Below, piece by piece: positions 35,036 to 45,554 of a stretch of 64,000 nucleotides of DNA. This DNA is from Psychroserpens damuponensis (GTDB lineage: Bacteria; Bacteroidota; Bacteroidia; Flavobacteriales; Flavobacteriaceae): contig NZ_JXJO01000004.1 in the NCBI RefSeq assembly GCF_000826655.1, positions 186,001 through 250,000 on the forward strand, read 5' to 3'. The notes below the pieces were generated by a model. The model did no database searches. It saw only the letters and a program-made list of their open reading frames with translations, and was not told the DNA's origin. Positions within the stretch are counted from its first letter, which is position 1; every line of letters begins with the position of its first letter. The position numbers were made by a program, and so were the translations under genes.

Positions 35036-36034
35036 ATGGACTCACTAACACAAATTGTTTTAGGAGCTGCTGTAGGAGAAGCAGTTTTAGGAAAAAAAAT
35101 TGGCAATAAAGCTATGCTTTATGGTGCAATTGCAGGAACCATTCCTGATTTTGATGTATTTGCTTCGTATTTTACAGATACCGTTTCGGCACTTTCAATA
35201 CATAGAGGGTTTACACATTCTATACTATTCTCTGTTCTCTTTGCGCCTATTTTTGGTTGGTTGGTTTCTCGTTACGACACCTTTAAAAACTTTAGAAGTT
35301 GGTCGTGGTTATTCTTTTGGGCATTTATAACACATCCTATTTTAGACGCACACACAACTTGGGGAACACAATTATTTTGGCCTTTTGATATTAGACTGGC
35401 GTTTAAAACCATTTTTGTAATTGATCCGTTGTATACATTACCTTTTTTAGTGTTTTTAATTTTAGCCATGCGACAAAAACGTGCAACTAAGAAGCGTAGA
35501 ATATACAATAACATTGGGTTGCTAATGAGTTCTTCATATTTACTACTCACCTTTCTTTTTAAAAGCATTGCTTTTTATCAGTTTGAAAAAGCACTAGAAA
35601 ATCAGAAGATTAATTATCTCCAAATAGACACTAGACCTTCTCCTTTAAACACGATACTGTGGAGTGCTAATATAGAAACAGAAGATGCATATTTATTAGG
35701 AAATTATTCGTTTTTAGACAGCAAACCTATTGCATTTGAATCTTATCCTAAAAATCACAATTTACTAGGAAATTTAGTCGAAAACGAAAAAGTACAACGT
35801 ATGATTACCATTTCTGAAGGTTGGTATACTATCACAAAAAAAGAAGATGTACTTTATTTTAATGATTTACGTTTCGGGTTATTAAGCTTAAAACCAAAGG
35901 CTGATAATTTTGTGTTTCAGTATAAAATAGAAGTGGATGCTTCTAAAAATGTTTCGTTTATAGAAATGCCAAAAAACAATAGAGATGGCAAACAATTAAT
36001 CAAAGAATTATGGACGCGTTTAAAAGGAAATTAA
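35036..36034 (+). CDS. Membrane-bound metal-dependent hydrolase, YdjM/LexA-repressed-type (DUF457)
   Basis: This 332-residue protein opens MDSLTQIVLGAAVGEAVLG and has SIHRGFTHSILFSVLFAPIF (H-R-G-x-T-H, a zinc-ligand motif), HPILDAHTTWGTQLFWPF and four or more hydrophobic segments. It belongs to the inner-membrane YdjM/DUF457 hydrolase family. The substrate is unknown. It is convergent with the cydAB operon. Confidence 0.88.
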   Translation: MDSLTQIVLGAAVGEAVLGKKIGNKAMLYGAIAGTIPDFDVFASYFTDTVSALSIHRGFTHSILFSVLFAPIFGWLVSRYDTFKNFRSWSWLFFWAFITHPILDAHTTWGTQLFWPFDIRLAFKTIFVIDPLYTLPFLVFLILAMRQKRATKKRRIYNNIGLLMSSSYLLLTFLFKSIAFYQFEKALENQKINYLQIDTRPSPLNTILWSANIETEDAYLLGNYSFLDSKPIAFESYPKNHNLLGNLVENEKVQRMITISEGWYTITKKEDVLYFNDLRFGLLSLKPKADNFVFQYKIEVDASKNVSFIEMPKNNRDGKQLIKELWTRLKGN

Positions 36035-36039
36035 CAATT

Positions 36040-36336
36040 TTATGTATTCATTTTAGCAGCTAAAAATTTTATAAAAAGAAGTCCTAAAATTCCTCCCAAA
36101 GCCGAAACCAAAACATTTATAATAAACAAACCGCTATGCAACGTTCCGTTTTGCATGATAGACCAAGGGTCAAAACCCAATCTACCAAAAAATTTAATAA
36201 AAAATATACTTCCAAAAACACCAATTAGTGTATTTCCTGTAAAACCAAAATCGTATGTTTTATAGAAATAAGCAAAAACATTTGCTGCAATCAATCCTAT
36301 AAAAATACTTATTAAAGAAATTAGGGTTCCTGTCAT
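36040..36336 (-). CDS. Small GlsB/YeaQ-like membrane protein
   Basis: The 98 residues have three hydrophobic segments (LISLISIFIGLIAANVFAYF, LIGVFGSIFFIKFF, FIINVLVSALGGILGLLFI), with the GNTLIGVFGS glycine pattern of the GlsB/YeaQ topology. It is 15 bp after cydB on the same strand and so may be co-transcribed. No role is known. Confidence 0.6.
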   Translation of the reverse strand: MTGTLISLISIFIGLIAANVFAYFYKTYDFGFTGNTLIGVFGSIFFIKFFGRLGFDPWSIMQNGTLHSGLFIINVLVSALGGILGLLFIKFLAAKMNT

Positions 36337-36351
36337 GAAATAATTAATTCT

Positions 36352-37428
36352 CTAATGCTCACCATAACCGACATCATCCATTTTACCGTTAAAAACTTTA
36401 TACTGAATAAACATATAAATAGCCACTAAAACGGCTGCAATAGCAAACCAGTAAACACCAACAGATAAACCATATGCATCTGCTGCAACGTTATACAAGG
36501 TGAGGTCTGGGTTGATGTCATTTGTTGAAGGCAGTACCTTCGGAAAAATAGATGCTACAGTAGATGCTAATCCGCCTCCCAAAAATAGAGAAGAAAACAA
36601 AAAACCTTTGCCATGTTTTTTAAAGGTTTTCACTTTAAACAATCCAAATAATCCTATAAATGTAAGAATTGGAAAAATAAACAACCAAGGATATTTTATA
36701 AAATTATGAAAAGGTTTAGGCTCAATGATATGCCACACTAAAAGCGAAACAACCACTAAAGCTAAGAGTACAAAATTGAGGTTAAAAACTACTTTTTTAA
36801 GCTTTTCATTAATATCTGCATTGGTTTTAAAAATAATCCAATTAGCTCCATGTATGGCAAGCGCTACTACGCCAATGATACCTAATAGTAAGGTAAACCA
36901 ATCTATGATCCCTAATTGTTCTGCTTGCGGACTAAAACTTGGGTTCCAAAGTGGTAGGAAGAAATAATGTGCTTCATGTGTTGATACACCGTCAACTACA
37001 CCTCCTAAATTAACACCACGAACTACGTTACCAAGTGCCACACCAAAAAAGAGCGCTAAGAGTAAACTAGAAATTCCGAAGGCTTTATCCCAAATACTTT
37101 CCCACATTTTGTTATGGATTTGTCCGCGCAATTCTAAACCAATCGCTCTAAAAATAAGCAACCAAAGAATCATAATTAATGGCAAATAAAAACCACTAAA
37201 AGACGAAGCATATAAGGTTGGAAATGCAAAAAACAACACACCACCTGAGGCTATTAGCCATACCTCATTAGCGTCCCAAAACGGACCAATAGCATTGGTG
37301 ATTGCTTTTTTATCTTTTTCTTTTTTCGCAAAGAATAAATGAATAATTCCTGCTCCAAAATCATAACCATCTAAAATTACATAAACAGCTAACATTGTCA
37401 TTAAAACGATATACCAAAATAATTCCAT
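36352..37428 (-). CDS. cydB: Cytochrome bd ubiquinol/menaquinol oxidase subunit II
   Basis: This 358-residue polytopic protein has the CydB pattern LWYIVL-like start (ELFWYIVLMTMLAVYVILDGYDFGAGIIHLFF). The GPFWDANEVWLIASGGVLFFAFP motif is diagnostic of subunit II, and about eight hydrophobic segments follow. With CydA it reduces O2 to water at the inner membrane and helps in low oxygen. It starts 2 bp after cydA. Menaquinone is presumably the electron donor. Confidence 0.95.
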   Translation of the reverse strand: MELFWYIVLMTMLAVYVILDGYDFGAGIIHLFFAKKEKDKKAITNAIGPFWDANEVWLIASGGVLFFAFPTLYASSFSGFYLPLIMILWLLIFRAIGLELRGQIHNKMWESIWDKAFGISSLLLALFFGVALGNVVRGVNLGGVVDGVSTHEAHYFFLPLWNPSFSPQAEQLGIIDWFTLLLGIIGVVALAIHGANWIIFKTNADINEKLKKVVFNLNFVLLALVVVSLLVWHIIEPKPFHNFIKYPWLFIFPILTFIGLFGLFKVKTFKKHGKGFLFSSLFLGGGLASTVASIFPKVLPSTNDINPDLTLYNVAADAYGLSVGVYWFAIAAVLVAIYMFIQYKVFNGKMDDVGYGEH

Positions 37429-37430
37429 AA

Positions 37431-38762
37431 TTAGTGTTGATTAAGTTCTGGACCTTTATTAATAATTTTTCCTGCTAACATTAAAAATAGTAATCCTAAC
37501 AATAAGTATAAACCAATAAAACCTAGTAATGTAAACAAGGTATTACCAGAAGAAACTGTTGGTGAAGCACCATCTGCAGTACGTAATAAATTGTAAACCA
37601 ACCAAGGTTGCCTTCCTAATTCTGCAGTATACCAACCGGTTGTATTTGCGATGTATGGAAACGGTAACATAAACATAAGCGACCATAAAATCCATTTTGT
37701 TTTATATAGTTTTTTACGGAATAACTGTACCGTTGCCAATAGCATTAAGCCAATAAAAATAGTCCCCAAACCAACCATGATATGATACGAATAATACAAT
37801 CCTGGCACATTAGTAGGGTGCACACTTTCATCAAATTCATTTAGTCCTTTAATTTGCGCATCCCAATCTTGATAGGTTAAAAAACTTAATATGTTTGGAA
37901 CCGCTATTTTGTTATCTAACTTTTTTTCTAGCATATTAGGTTGCCCAATTAAAACAATTTCAGATCCACCATCTTCGGTTTCAAAAATCCCTTCCATAGC
38001 TGCAAAAGTTGCTGGTTGATATTTTACTACATTTTTAGCCACTAAATCACCTGTAGGAAAAGCCACTAATAAGCTAGAAATTAATCCGAAGACAACACCA
38101 GTTTTTACAAAGAGTTTACCAAATTCATTGTGTTTATTGTTCAATAAGTAAAATGCACCAATGGCAGCAACAACAAAAGAAGATGTAACTAAAGAAGCTG
38201 CTTGATTGTGTAAATAAGAAGGCAATAGCCAAGGGTTTGAAAATAAAGCACCAAAGTTATTTAATACAAATTTTCCGTTTTCTAAAATCTCATAACCTAC
38301 AGGATATTGCATCCAAGAATGTGTTGCTATAATTAAATAACCACTAGCCCAAGAGCCCAAAAAGACGAGAAAACCAGTAAGAAAATGCAGTTTATGTCCC
38401 AATAGCTTTTCACCAAAGAGAAAGAGGCCTAAAAAGGAAGATTCTAAAAAGAAGGAAAACATACCTTCCATGGCTAGCGTTTGGCCAATAATACCACCTG
38501 TAAGTTCAGAAAATTTTGCCCAATTGGTACCAAATTGAAATTCCATTGGAATACCAGTTACTACTCCCATGGCAAAATTAAGCGCAAAAATTTTCATCCA
38601 GAATTTCGCAGCATCGTTATATTTTTCCAATTTAGAATATAAAAATTTGCCTTTAAAATAGACTATCAATAACGATAATCCCATGGTTAATTGCGGAAAT
38701 AAATAGTGAAATGTAATAGTAAATGCAAACTGCATTCTATCATAAAAGAGCATGTCTTCCAT
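37431..38762 (-). CDS. cydA: Cytochrome bd oxidase subunit I
   Basis: The 443 residues have the heme ligand His19 in FTITFHYLFPQLTMGLSLL, the conserved FALNFAMGVVTGIPMEFQFGTNW and AMEGMFSFFLESSFLGLFLF, and the late GWYTAELGRQPWLVYNLLRT. The quinol-binding loop region is short (Q-loop reduced), as in many Bacteroidota and Firmicutes. Together with cydB it forms a high-affinity terminal oxidase. Confidence 0.96.
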   Translation of the reverse strand: MEDMLFYDRMQFAFTITFHYLFPQLTMGLSLLIVYFKGKFLYSKLEKYNDAAKFWMKIFALNFAMGVVTGIPMEFQFGTNWAKFSELTGGIIGQTLAMEGMFSFFLESSFLGLFLFGEKLLGHKLHFLTGFLVFLGSWASGYLIIATHSWMQYPVGYEILENGKFVLNNFGALFSNPWLLPSYLHNQAASLVTSSFVVAAIGAFYLLNNKHNEFGKLFVKTGVVFGLISSLLVAFPTGDLVAKNVVKYQPATFAAMEGIFETEDGGSEIVLIGQPNMLEKKLDNKIAVPNILSFLTYQDWDAQIKGLNEFDESVHPTNVPGLYYSYHIMVGLGTIFIGLMLLATVQLFRKKLYKTKWILWSLMFMLPFPYIANTTGWYTAELGRQPWLVYNLLRTADGASPTVSSGNTLFTLLGFIGLYLLLGLLFLMLAGKIINKGPELNQH

Positions 38763-38824
38763 ATCCTGAATTTTAGACTATAAAAATACGACACAATCGT
38801 TAATTTTCGTCTAATATTCAACAT

Positions 38825-38851
38825 AAAAAAGAGCCTAAATAAGACTCTTTT
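38825..38851 (-). terminator. Terminator of the penicillin-binding protein gene
   Basis: On the minus strand AAAAGAGTC pairs with GGCTCTTTT around TTATTTA, followed by more T. It is 122 bp after the PBP stop at 38973 and 63 bp before cydA. Because it faces the minus strand it should end PBP transcripts before cydA. Confidence 0.7.
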
Positions 38852-38972
38852 ATATTCATGAAATTACTTATTTTAAAATGGTACCCAAAAACTTATTTTT
38901 AACTAATTTTTTCAATTAAACAAATCAACTTTAATGGTTTAAACTGCAAACAAACACCATTAACCCGCTCAA

Positions 38973-41294
38973 CTATTCATTATCATCCTTTTTCTCCTTC
39001 TTCTTTAAAAACCCAAACAACCCTTTCTTTTTCTTTTTGTCTTTTTCTTCGGAAGCAGTATCAAATTCTCGCTCTTTTTGGTCTTTTTTGAAAAGACGTT
39101 TTAGGAAACCGTCACGCTTTTCGGTCTCACAAGCTAGCGCATTTTTTATAGCTTCGGAAGGCGGTTCAAACCGAGCTTTTGTAATTGAGTTAAACTCTGG
39201 GTCTCTATTCATTTGCTGTAAAAACAAAGCTACAATTGGTAATGCCGAATTTGCACCTTGACCAATACCTGTATTACTAAATCCAATACGATGATCGTCA
39301 TTTCCAACCCAAGATAGCATCACTAACTTTGGACTAATCCCTAAAAACCAACCGTCTTTATTGTTTTGCGTGGTTCCTGTTTTTCCGGCTAAATCGTTTT
39401 TAAGTCCGTATTTAGAACGCATTCTCACTGCAGTTCCAGAATTAATGGTTGATTTCATCATTTCTACCATGAGTTGTTGTGTATCGTTAGAAAACACTTC
39501 AGGAGAAGCCTCAATTACTTCGCGTTCATAGATTATAGTCCCAAATTTATCTTCAATTTTTGTAATATAAAAAGGTTGAGACACACGACCTTCATTAGCA
39601 AAACTTGTATAAGCTCTAATAAGTTCAAGCATTGATATTTCCGCAGTACCTAAAGCTAAAGATGGTACTTCTGGCAAATCTGCAGTAATTCCCATTTTTT
39701 TAGCTTGATCAATTACAGTATGAATTCCCACATCTTCGAGTACTTTAACTGCAATGGTATTGATAGATTCACTCAACGCTTTTTCTATTGAATAGTTGAG
39801 ATGTCTATCTGTTTCTTGTTTTCCGCCATTTGTAGGAGTCCAATTTTTTTGATTAGTATAGGTCACTTCTTTTACCGAATAATACGAACATGGTTCCACG
39901 CCATTCTCTAAAGCCGTTGCATACACAATAGGTTTAAATGTAGAACCTACTTGACGTTTGGCTACTGATACATGATCAAATTTAAAATGTTCAAAATCAA
40001 TACCACCAACATAGGCTTTAATAGCACCTGTTTGAGGTTCTACAGCAACAAAACCTGTATTTAAAAACTTTATAGCATGCTTTAAACTGTCTAGAATTGA
40101 ACCTTCTAAAACATCAGTTTCATCCCAAGAAAACCCTGTATACTTAGTTTTAACATTCAAACTATCTAAAATAGCTTCATCTGATAGTTTTTGTTTTTTA
40201 AGCTTTTTATAAAGTGGTAAATTTTTTATTTCCTTTTCAATTAATGCGTTGTTTTTTAACCAAGGTGCATTTTTGCCATAGGCATTTTCAAATTGTTTCT
40301 GTAACGTTTTCATATGTTGCTGCATAGCATGTTCTGCATAGCGTTGCATATTAATATCTAAGGTGGTATGAATTTTCAATCCGTCTTTATATAAATCAAA
40401 CTCAGTATCATTTGTAGTATTTAAACTATCAAGTAATGTTTTAACCTCTAACCTGATTTTTTCTCTAAAATAGGGAGCAACGCCATCTGTATGATTAAAT
40501 TTTTGGTATTTGGTTTCAAGTGGCTCTGCATTGGTTTTCTTTTTTAAAGTGTCATCTATATACTGAGCTTTAACCATTTGCTGTAAAACAACATCACGAC
40601 GTAATTGGCTTCGCTCTGGAAACAATCTTGGGTTATAACCATGAGGTGCTTTTAAAGTTCCAACTAAAGTTGCCGATTCTGAAAGATTCAACTCGCTTGT
40701 TTTTTTACTAAAAAAACGTTGTGATGCGCTTTCTATTCCGAAGACATTTTCACTAAATGGCACTGTATTTAAGTATAAAGCAATGATATCTTGTTTTGAA
40801 TACATACTCTCAAAACGTCTCGCTAAAAGCATTTCCTTAACTTTATTAACTGGCATGGTAAACCAACCATGACGTTCTCTACCGTATATGTTTTTTGCCA
40901 ATTGCTGGCTAATTGTACTTCCTCCACCAGACGACGTATCTTGCATTAAAATAGATTTAAAGAATACGCGTAATAAACTCATATAGTCTACACCTCCATG
41001 TTCATAGAAACGAGAATCTTCGGTAGCAACAAGCGCGTCTACCAAATGTTTTGGCAATTCATTGTACGACACAACTTGTCTATCAAAAATGAAATATTTT
41101 CCAAGAAGTTCACTATCAACATCTAATAACAACGACGCTTCGGCTTGTTTAATATCTTTTAAATCTGCTTTAGTTGGGAGTTTACCCCAAAGTCCAATAT
41201 AAACCGAAAACCAGAATAGCACTAACAATAGGAGTCCTGCTAAAGCGGCTTTCATTAGTCGTTTAAGCCACTTCGACTTGAAAGTAAATGTCAT
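38973..41294 (-). CDS. Class A penicillin-binding protein (PBP1A-like)
   Basis: This 773-residue protein has an N-terminal anchor (AALAGLLLLVLFWFSVYIGL), a GT51 transglycosylase domain (EDSRFYEHGGVDYMSL, SGGGSTISQQLAKNI, AEISMLEL-type spacing) and a transpeptidase domain with SxxK in KRQVGSTFKPIVYA and KTGT in DLAGKTGTTQNNKDGW. The C-terminus is a Lys-rich tail (KKKKKGLFGFLKKKEKKDD). It polymerises and crosslinks peptidoglycan from the periplasmic side. Its transcript is probably monocistronic. Confidence 0.93.
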   Translation of the reverse strand: MTFTFKSKWLKRLMKAALAGLLLLVLFWFSVYIGLWGKLPTKADLKDIKQAEASLLLDVDSELLGKYFIFDRQVVSYNELPKHLVDALVATEDSRFYEHGGVDYMSLLRVFFKSILMQDTSSGGGSTISQQLAKNIYGRERHGWFTMPVNKVKEMLLARRFESMYSKQDIIALYLNTVPFSENVFGIESASQRFFSKKTSELNLSESATLVGTLKAPHGYNPRLFPERSQLRRDVVLQQMVKAQYIDDTLKKKTNAEPLETKYQKFNHTDGVAPYFREKIRLEVKTLLDSLNTTNDTEFDLYKDGLKIHTTLDINMQRYAEHAMQQHMKTLQKQFENAYGKNAPWLKNNALIEKEIKNLPLYKKLKKQKLSDEAILDSLNVKTKYTGFSWDETDVLEGSILDSLKHAIKFLNTGFVAVEPQTGAIKAYVGGIDFEHFKFDHVSVAKRQVGSTFKPIVYATALENGVEPCSYYSVKEVTYTNQKNWTPTNGGKQETDRHLNYSIEKALSESINTIAVKVLEDVGIHTVIDQAKKMGITADLPEVPSLALGTAEISMLELIRAYTSFANEGRVSQPFYITKIEDKFGTIIYEREVIEASPEVFSNDTQQLMVEMMKSTINSGTAVRMRSKYGLKNDLAGKTGTTQNNKDGWFLGISPKLVMLSWVGNDDHRIGFSNTGIGQGANSALPIVALFLQQMNRDPEFNSITKARFEPPSEAIKNALACETEKRDGFLKRLFKKDQKEREFDTASEEKDKKKKKGLFGFLKKKEKKDDNE

Positions 41295-41511
41295 AAATAA
41301 AATATAATAGTTGGTTGTGATTAATATACGTACAAACTCATAAAACAGACGTTAAATTAAGAAATTAATAGTCTATGTATGGTATTTATCATGTAACTTT
41401 ATAATGCAAGATTTTACAAAGAATTGAATTTTGCTTAGAAAATTTAAACTGTAAGAAATTCGTTTAGTTTTCGACTTATACAATCAATAAAAACAGAAAG
41501 AACCATACAGT

Positions 41512-41982
41512 ATGTTAACTTGGAAAGATATTATAAAGTACTCCGTAAATGGAAACCCAACTCCAAACCGTAGAGTTGAAAAAACCGAAGCAGAATGGCG
41601 TCAACAATTAACACTAGAGCAATATAGAATCACACGTCAAAAAGGCACTGAACGTCCACATAGTGGAGCACTTTGTAGTATTTATGACGAAGGACAATAT
41701 AACTGCATATGCTGTGACACACCTTTGTTTGATTCTACTATAAAATTTGAATCTGGATCTGGTTGGCCTAGCTTTACACAACCTATCACACCTAATGCCA
41801 TTAAATATCATAAAGATTCGTCTTTTGGTATGGTTCGCGTTGAAGTTATGTGTAACACTTGTGATGGACATTTAGGCCATGTATTTCCTGATGGACCAGC
41901 ACCAAGCGGATTACGTTATTGTATAAATTCAGAATCTATGCAATTAGATTCTAAAATAGAGGAGCATAATAATGACAAGTAA
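41512..41982 (+). CDS. msrB: Peptide methionine-(R)-S-oxide reductase
   Basis: The 156 residues have the zinc CxxC pairs (CICCDT and CNTCDGHLGHVFPDG), the FESGSGWPSFTQPI run and the catalytic cysteine in GLRYCINSESM. It reduces methionine-R-sulfoxide in proteins. There is no clear signal peptide, so it is likely cytoplasmic. Its last 11 bp overlap the msrA start, so the two are translated together. Confidence 0.95.
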   Translation: MLTWKDIIKYSVNGNPTPNRRVEKTEAEWRQQLTLEQYRITRQKGTERPHSGALCSIYDEGQYNCICCDTPLFDSTIKFESGSGWPSFTQPITPNAIKYHKDSSFGMVRVEVMCNTCDGHLGHVFPDGPAPSGLRYCINSESMQLDSKIEEHNNDK

Positions 41983-42514
41983 AAAAATAGAACAATTAAC
42001 CGTAGGATGTGGTTGTTTTTGGTGTATTGAAACCATATACAATGAAATTAAAGGCGTAGAAAAAGTCGTCTCTGGCTATAGTGGCGGAACTGTTCCAGGC
42101 AAACCAACGTATAGAGAGATTTGCTCTGGACTAACTGGTCATGCCGAAGTGGTTCAAGTCACCTATGACGCTAATATCATTTCATTTGAAGATTTGCTAG
42201 TCATTTTTATGACAAGCCATGACCCAACAACATTAAATCGTCAAGGAGCTGATATAGGAACACAGTATCGCTCGGTGATATTTTATCATAATGATGCCCA
42301 AAAGAATATTGCAGAAGCTGTTGTAAAAAAAGTTTCGCCTTACTTTGAAAATCCTATTGTGACAGAAATTAGTAAATTAGGAGAGTTTTTTGAAGCCGAA
42401 GCAGAACATCAAGATTTTTACAATAGTAATCAAAGACAAGATTATTGCACCATTGTAATTGACCCTAAACTAGCAAAACTTAGAGCAATGCATGCAGATA
42501 AATTGAAAAACTAA
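41972..42514 (+). CDS. msrA: Peptide methionine-(S)-S-oxide reductase
   Basis: The 180 residues carry the MsrA signature GCGCFWCIETIYNEIKGV (catalytic Cys in GCFWC), VVSGYSGGTVPGKPTYREIC, HAEVVQVTYD and DIGTQYRSVIF. It reduces methionine-S-sulfoxide and so complements MsrB. The two genes overlap and share the downstream terminator. Confidence 0.96.
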   Translation: MTSKKIEQLTVGCGCFWCIETIYNEIKGVEKVVSGYSGGTVPGKPTYREICSGLTGHAEVVQVTYDANIISFEDLLVIFMTSHDPTTLNRQGADIGTQYRSVIFYHNDAQKNIAEAVVKKVSPYFENPIVTEISKLGEFFEAEAEHQDFYNSNQRQDYCTIVIDPKLAKLRAMHADKLKN

Positions 42515-42536
42515 AAAGTATAGTTTTCTTTATATT

Positions 42537-42572
42537 AAAAATGGCAATCTAAAATTAGATTGCCATTTTTTT
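42537..42572. terminator. Bidirectional terminator between msrA and the DsbD-like gene
   Basis: AAAAATGGCAATCTAA pairs with TTAGATTGCCATTTTT. It works on either strand and lies between two convergent genes. Confidence 0.9.
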
Positions 42573-42595
42573 ATACATTCAATAGTAAAAAAGAA

Positions 42596-44983
42596 TTACT
42601 CAAACTTACCAATACCATCCTCTAGCCATTCAAAATACACATCAGCATCTGGAGTGTAGGCTACAGGTGTATTTAGATTGTTTTCATCATGATCCATCAA
42701 CACATAATAAGGTTGCGTGTTGGTTTTGTATTTTATGGTTTGAAGCTCACTCCATTTTTGTCCAATATATTTGAGTTTTTTTCCTGGTTTGAGTTGTGAA
42801 TCTACAATTTCATCATCGTCTAATTTTCGCTTATCATCAACATATAATGAAATTAAAACCACATCATTTTTAAGTTTCTCTAATACTTTAGGTTCTACCC
42901 AAACGTTTTGTTCCATTTTACGACAATTTACGCAAGCCCAACCTGTAAAATCTATCATCACTGGTTTTCCTACAGTTTTAGCGTAAGCCAAACCTTTATC
43001 ATAATCGTTAAATGCTAAGATATCATGAGGCGCTAATAAATGTCCACCATCTGGCAAATCACCATGATCTGACAAACTTGTACTTGCTCCACCTCGAGAA
43101 TTACCAACTCCATAAGGTGACTCACTATAATCTAAAGGTGGTGGAAAGGCACTAATTAAATTTAATGGTGCTCCCCAAAGTCCTGGTATCATATACACTG
43201 TAAAGGACAATGTCAATAATCCTAAAAGTAATCGTCCTACGGAAATGTGCTTCAACGGAGAATCGTGTGGTAGTTGGATTTTTCCGAAGAGATACAACGT
43301 CAAGGCTCCAAAAATAGCAATCCAAATACCAATAAACACTTCTCTTTCTAAGATGTGCCATTGCGAAACCAAATCTGCATTAGATAAGAATTTAAATGCT
43401 AGAGCCAATTCTAAAAATCCTAAAACGACTTTTACTGTATTGAGCCAACCACCAGATTTTGGCAGTGAATTTAACCAACCTGGAAAAGCTGCAAACAAAG
43501 CAAATGGTAATGCTATTGCTAATGAAAATCCTAACATCCCAACAATTGGGCCTACTTGACTTCCTCCAGCCGCTGCTTCAACGAGTAAGGTTCCAACAAT
43601 TGGTCCTGTACAAGAAAATGACACAATTGCCAAAGCCAATGCCATGAAGAAAATACCAATAAGTCCGCCTCTATCGGCTTGAGAATCTACTTTATTTGCC
43701 CAAGAATTAGGCAACATAATTTCAAATGCTCCCAAGAATGAAATTGCAAATATCATTAATAAGGCAAAGAATATAAGGTTAAACCAAACATTGGTAGATA
43801 GTGCATTTAAAGCGTCTGCTCCAAAAATTAAACTCACAACTACACCTAATAACACATAGATTACAATAATTGATAAACCGTAAATAATGGCATTTCTAAT
43901 GCCTGCTGCTTTTGATTTACTTTGCTTGGTAAAAAAGCTTACTGTCATAGGAATCATTGGAAATACACAAGGTGTTAACAATGCTGCAAAACCTGAGAAA
44001 AAAGCTATAATAAAAATAGACCATAAACTCTTACTGTCGCCTTCATTTTGAGTAGAACCAGCTTGCATACCTTGCTTTGCTGCAACACTTTTAGTTACAT
44101 CAAAGTCTAAATCTATATAACTAGGCGTTAAACATTTTTCGTCGTCACAAGCCATAAAGCCAACTTCAGCTTTTATGTTTTTTATGTCTTTGTTTGAGAG
44201 TTTTATGTGCTGTCTAAACTCTGCGGTATGTTCAAAATATTTGACTTCCATCTCAAAGACTTTGTCTTGAACAGTAACGCCTTTATCTTCAATAGTTTTT
44301 CCAACAAGTTCTACACCTTCATCTAAAGTGTAGTCAAAAGTAGTTGGTATTGGTCCTCCATCAGGAACTGTTTGGGAATATAAATGCCAATGCTCATCAA
44401 TGGTTGCTGTTGACACTAAAACATACTCTGTATCTGAAATTTTTTCTACGGAAGCTTTCCATTTTACAGGTTCTAAAATTCCAGAAGTAGCATTTGAATT
44501 TGCATTAAAAGAAACTGCAGAATCTTCTGAAGGTTGTAGTGTAAATTTTAAATCTACATAATCTGGAGGTAAACACTTCTCATCGTCACAAGCCATGTAC
44601 TCGACTTCACCTTCAACAATAGATAATTCTTGATTTAAAACCTTAATACGTTGTCTAAATTCAGCTTTATCACCAAAATACTTAATACGCATTTGAAAAA
44701 TTGGATCGTCAACGGTATGACCTTCTTCTTCCTTGGTACTTCCTACCAATTCATAATCTCCATGTGCTTTATAAAGAAAGGTTGTTGGAATAGGACCATC
44801 ATCTGGTACGGTTTGAGAATATAAGTGCCAACCACTATCAATTGTAGCTGTAGAAATTAAATCATATTCGGTATCTGAAATTTTTTCAATAGATGTTTCC
44901 CATGTAACAGGTTCTAATACTTGAGCGTTTGTAGAAATAGAAAAAACAAGTAAACCACAAAGTGCGATAATTAAATTTTTCAT
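42596..44983 (-). CDS. DsbD-like thiol:disulfide interchange protein with duplicated N-terminal domain
   Basis: This 795-residue protein has a signal peptide ([19 protein letters not shown]), then two homologous DsbD-alpha-type domains of about 130 residues (about 22-152 and 168-297), each ending in ACDDEKC-type redox cysteines ([22 protein letters not shown]). A DsbD membrane domain follows ([27 protein letters not shown]), then a C-terminal thioredoxin domain with CVNC ([12 protein letters not shown]). It should move electrons from the cytosol across the inner membrane. The tandem N-terminal domain is unusual. Typical DsbD has one. Confidence 0.9.
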   Translation of the reverse strand: MKNLIIALCGLLVFSISTNAQVLEPVTWETSIEKISDTEYDLISTATIDSGWHLYSQTVPDDGPIPTTFLYKAHGDYELVGSTKEEEGHTVDDPIFQMRIKYFGDKAEFRQRIKVLNQELSIVEGEVEYMACDDEKCLPPDYVDLKFTLQPSEDSAVSFNANSNATSGILEPVKWKASVEKISDTEYVLVSTATIDEHWHLYSQTVPDGGPIPTTFDYTLDEGVELVGKTIEDKGVTVQDKVFEMEVKYFEHTAEFRQHIKLSNKDIKNIKAEVGFMACDDEKCLTPSYIDLDFDVTKSVAAKQGMQAGSTQNEGDSKSLWSIFIIAFFSGFAALLTPCVFPMIPMTVSFFTKQSKSKAAGIRNAIIYGLSIIVIYVLLGVVVSLIFGADALNALSTNVWFNLIFFALLMIFAISFLGAFEIMLPNSWANKVDSQADRGGLIGIFFMALALAIVSFSCTGPIVGTLLVEAAAGGSQVGPIVGMLGFSLAIALPFALFAAFPGWLNSLPKSGGWLNTVKVVLGFLELALAFKFLSNADLVSQWHILEREVFIGIWIAIFGALTLYLFGKIQLPHDSPLKHISVGRLLLGLLTLSFTVYMIPGLWGAPLNLISAFPPPLDYSESPYGVGNSRGGASTSLSDHGDLPDGGHLLAPHDILAFNDYDKGLAYAKTVGKPVMIDFTGWACVNCRKMEQNVWVEPKVLEKLKNDVVLISLYVDDKRKLDDDEIVDSQLKPGKKLKYIGQKWSELQTIKYKTNTQPYYVLMDHDENNLNTPVAYTPDADVYFEWLEDGIGKFE

Positions 44984-45090
44984 TTAGAATAATTAGGTTA
45001 GAAGATGCTAATTTATGAAAAACTAAAGGATTTTACGGTAGTATTTAACGTCATTCTAACACGGCTCATAGACTTAACATATAGACCTAA

Positions 45091-45117
45091 AAAAACCGAA
45101 CATATTGTTCGGTTTTT
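45091..45117 (-). terminator. Terminator of the rhodanese gene pair
   Basis: AAAAACCGAACA pairs with TGTTCGGTTTTT around TAT, followed by T on the minus strand. It begins 27 bp after the stop of the 45144 gene. Confidence 0.85.
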
Positions 45118-45143
45118 ATTAGTTTTAATTGTTTGCTTAAATA

Positions 45144-45542
45144 CTATTCAATCGTTTTAATTTCATTACCATCAAATTGCCATTTTGCAATTCCGCCTTC
45201 TAAATCATAAACTTTTTTAAAGCCAGCCTCTTTAAGTTTTTTAGAACATTTTCCACTTCGTCCACCAGACTTACAATATACCATGATAGGTTTTGTTTTG
45301 TCTAGCTTAGTCAATTCCTCATCAAATGTAGGCGACATATAATCTATATTTTGTGAATGTTCTATATAACCAGTTTCATATTCTTCTGCTGTTCTTACAT
45401 CTACCAATTGTATATCTTCTAGTTCTAACAGTTCTTGCATTTCTTCAGTAGAAACCATGATAACTTCATTTTCTGTTTTTTCTTCGCAACTCCATGCAAA
45501 CGCAAAAAGCACAAAGCAATAAATTATTAATTTATTTTTCAT
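45144..45542 (-). CDS. Lipoprotein rhodanese (single domain)
   Basis: The 132 residues have a lipoprotein signal (IIYCFVLFAFAWSC, lipobox AWSC) and a rhodanese domain with VDVRTAEEYETGYIEHSQNI and the active-site loop YCKSGGRSGKC. The cysteine of the loop (CKSGGRS) is the sulfur-carrying residue. It probably acts in the periplasm or outer membrane, in sulfur transfer or thiol repair. It is 12 bp after a second rhodanese gene. Confidence 0.88.
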   Translation of the reverse strand: MKNKLIIYCFVLFAFAWSCEEKTENEVIMVSTEEMQELLELEDIQLVDVRTAEEYETGYIEHSQNIDYMSPTFDEELTKLDKTKPIMVYCKSGGRSGKCSKKLKEAGFKKVYDLEGGIAKWQFDGNEIKTIE

Positions 45543-45554
45543 TTTAATTGATTT

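Noticed and set aside
38825-38851. Hairpin as a cydA leader attenuator
   Set aside because: It is correctly oriented and placed as the terminator of the PBP gene, and no leader frame links it to cydA.
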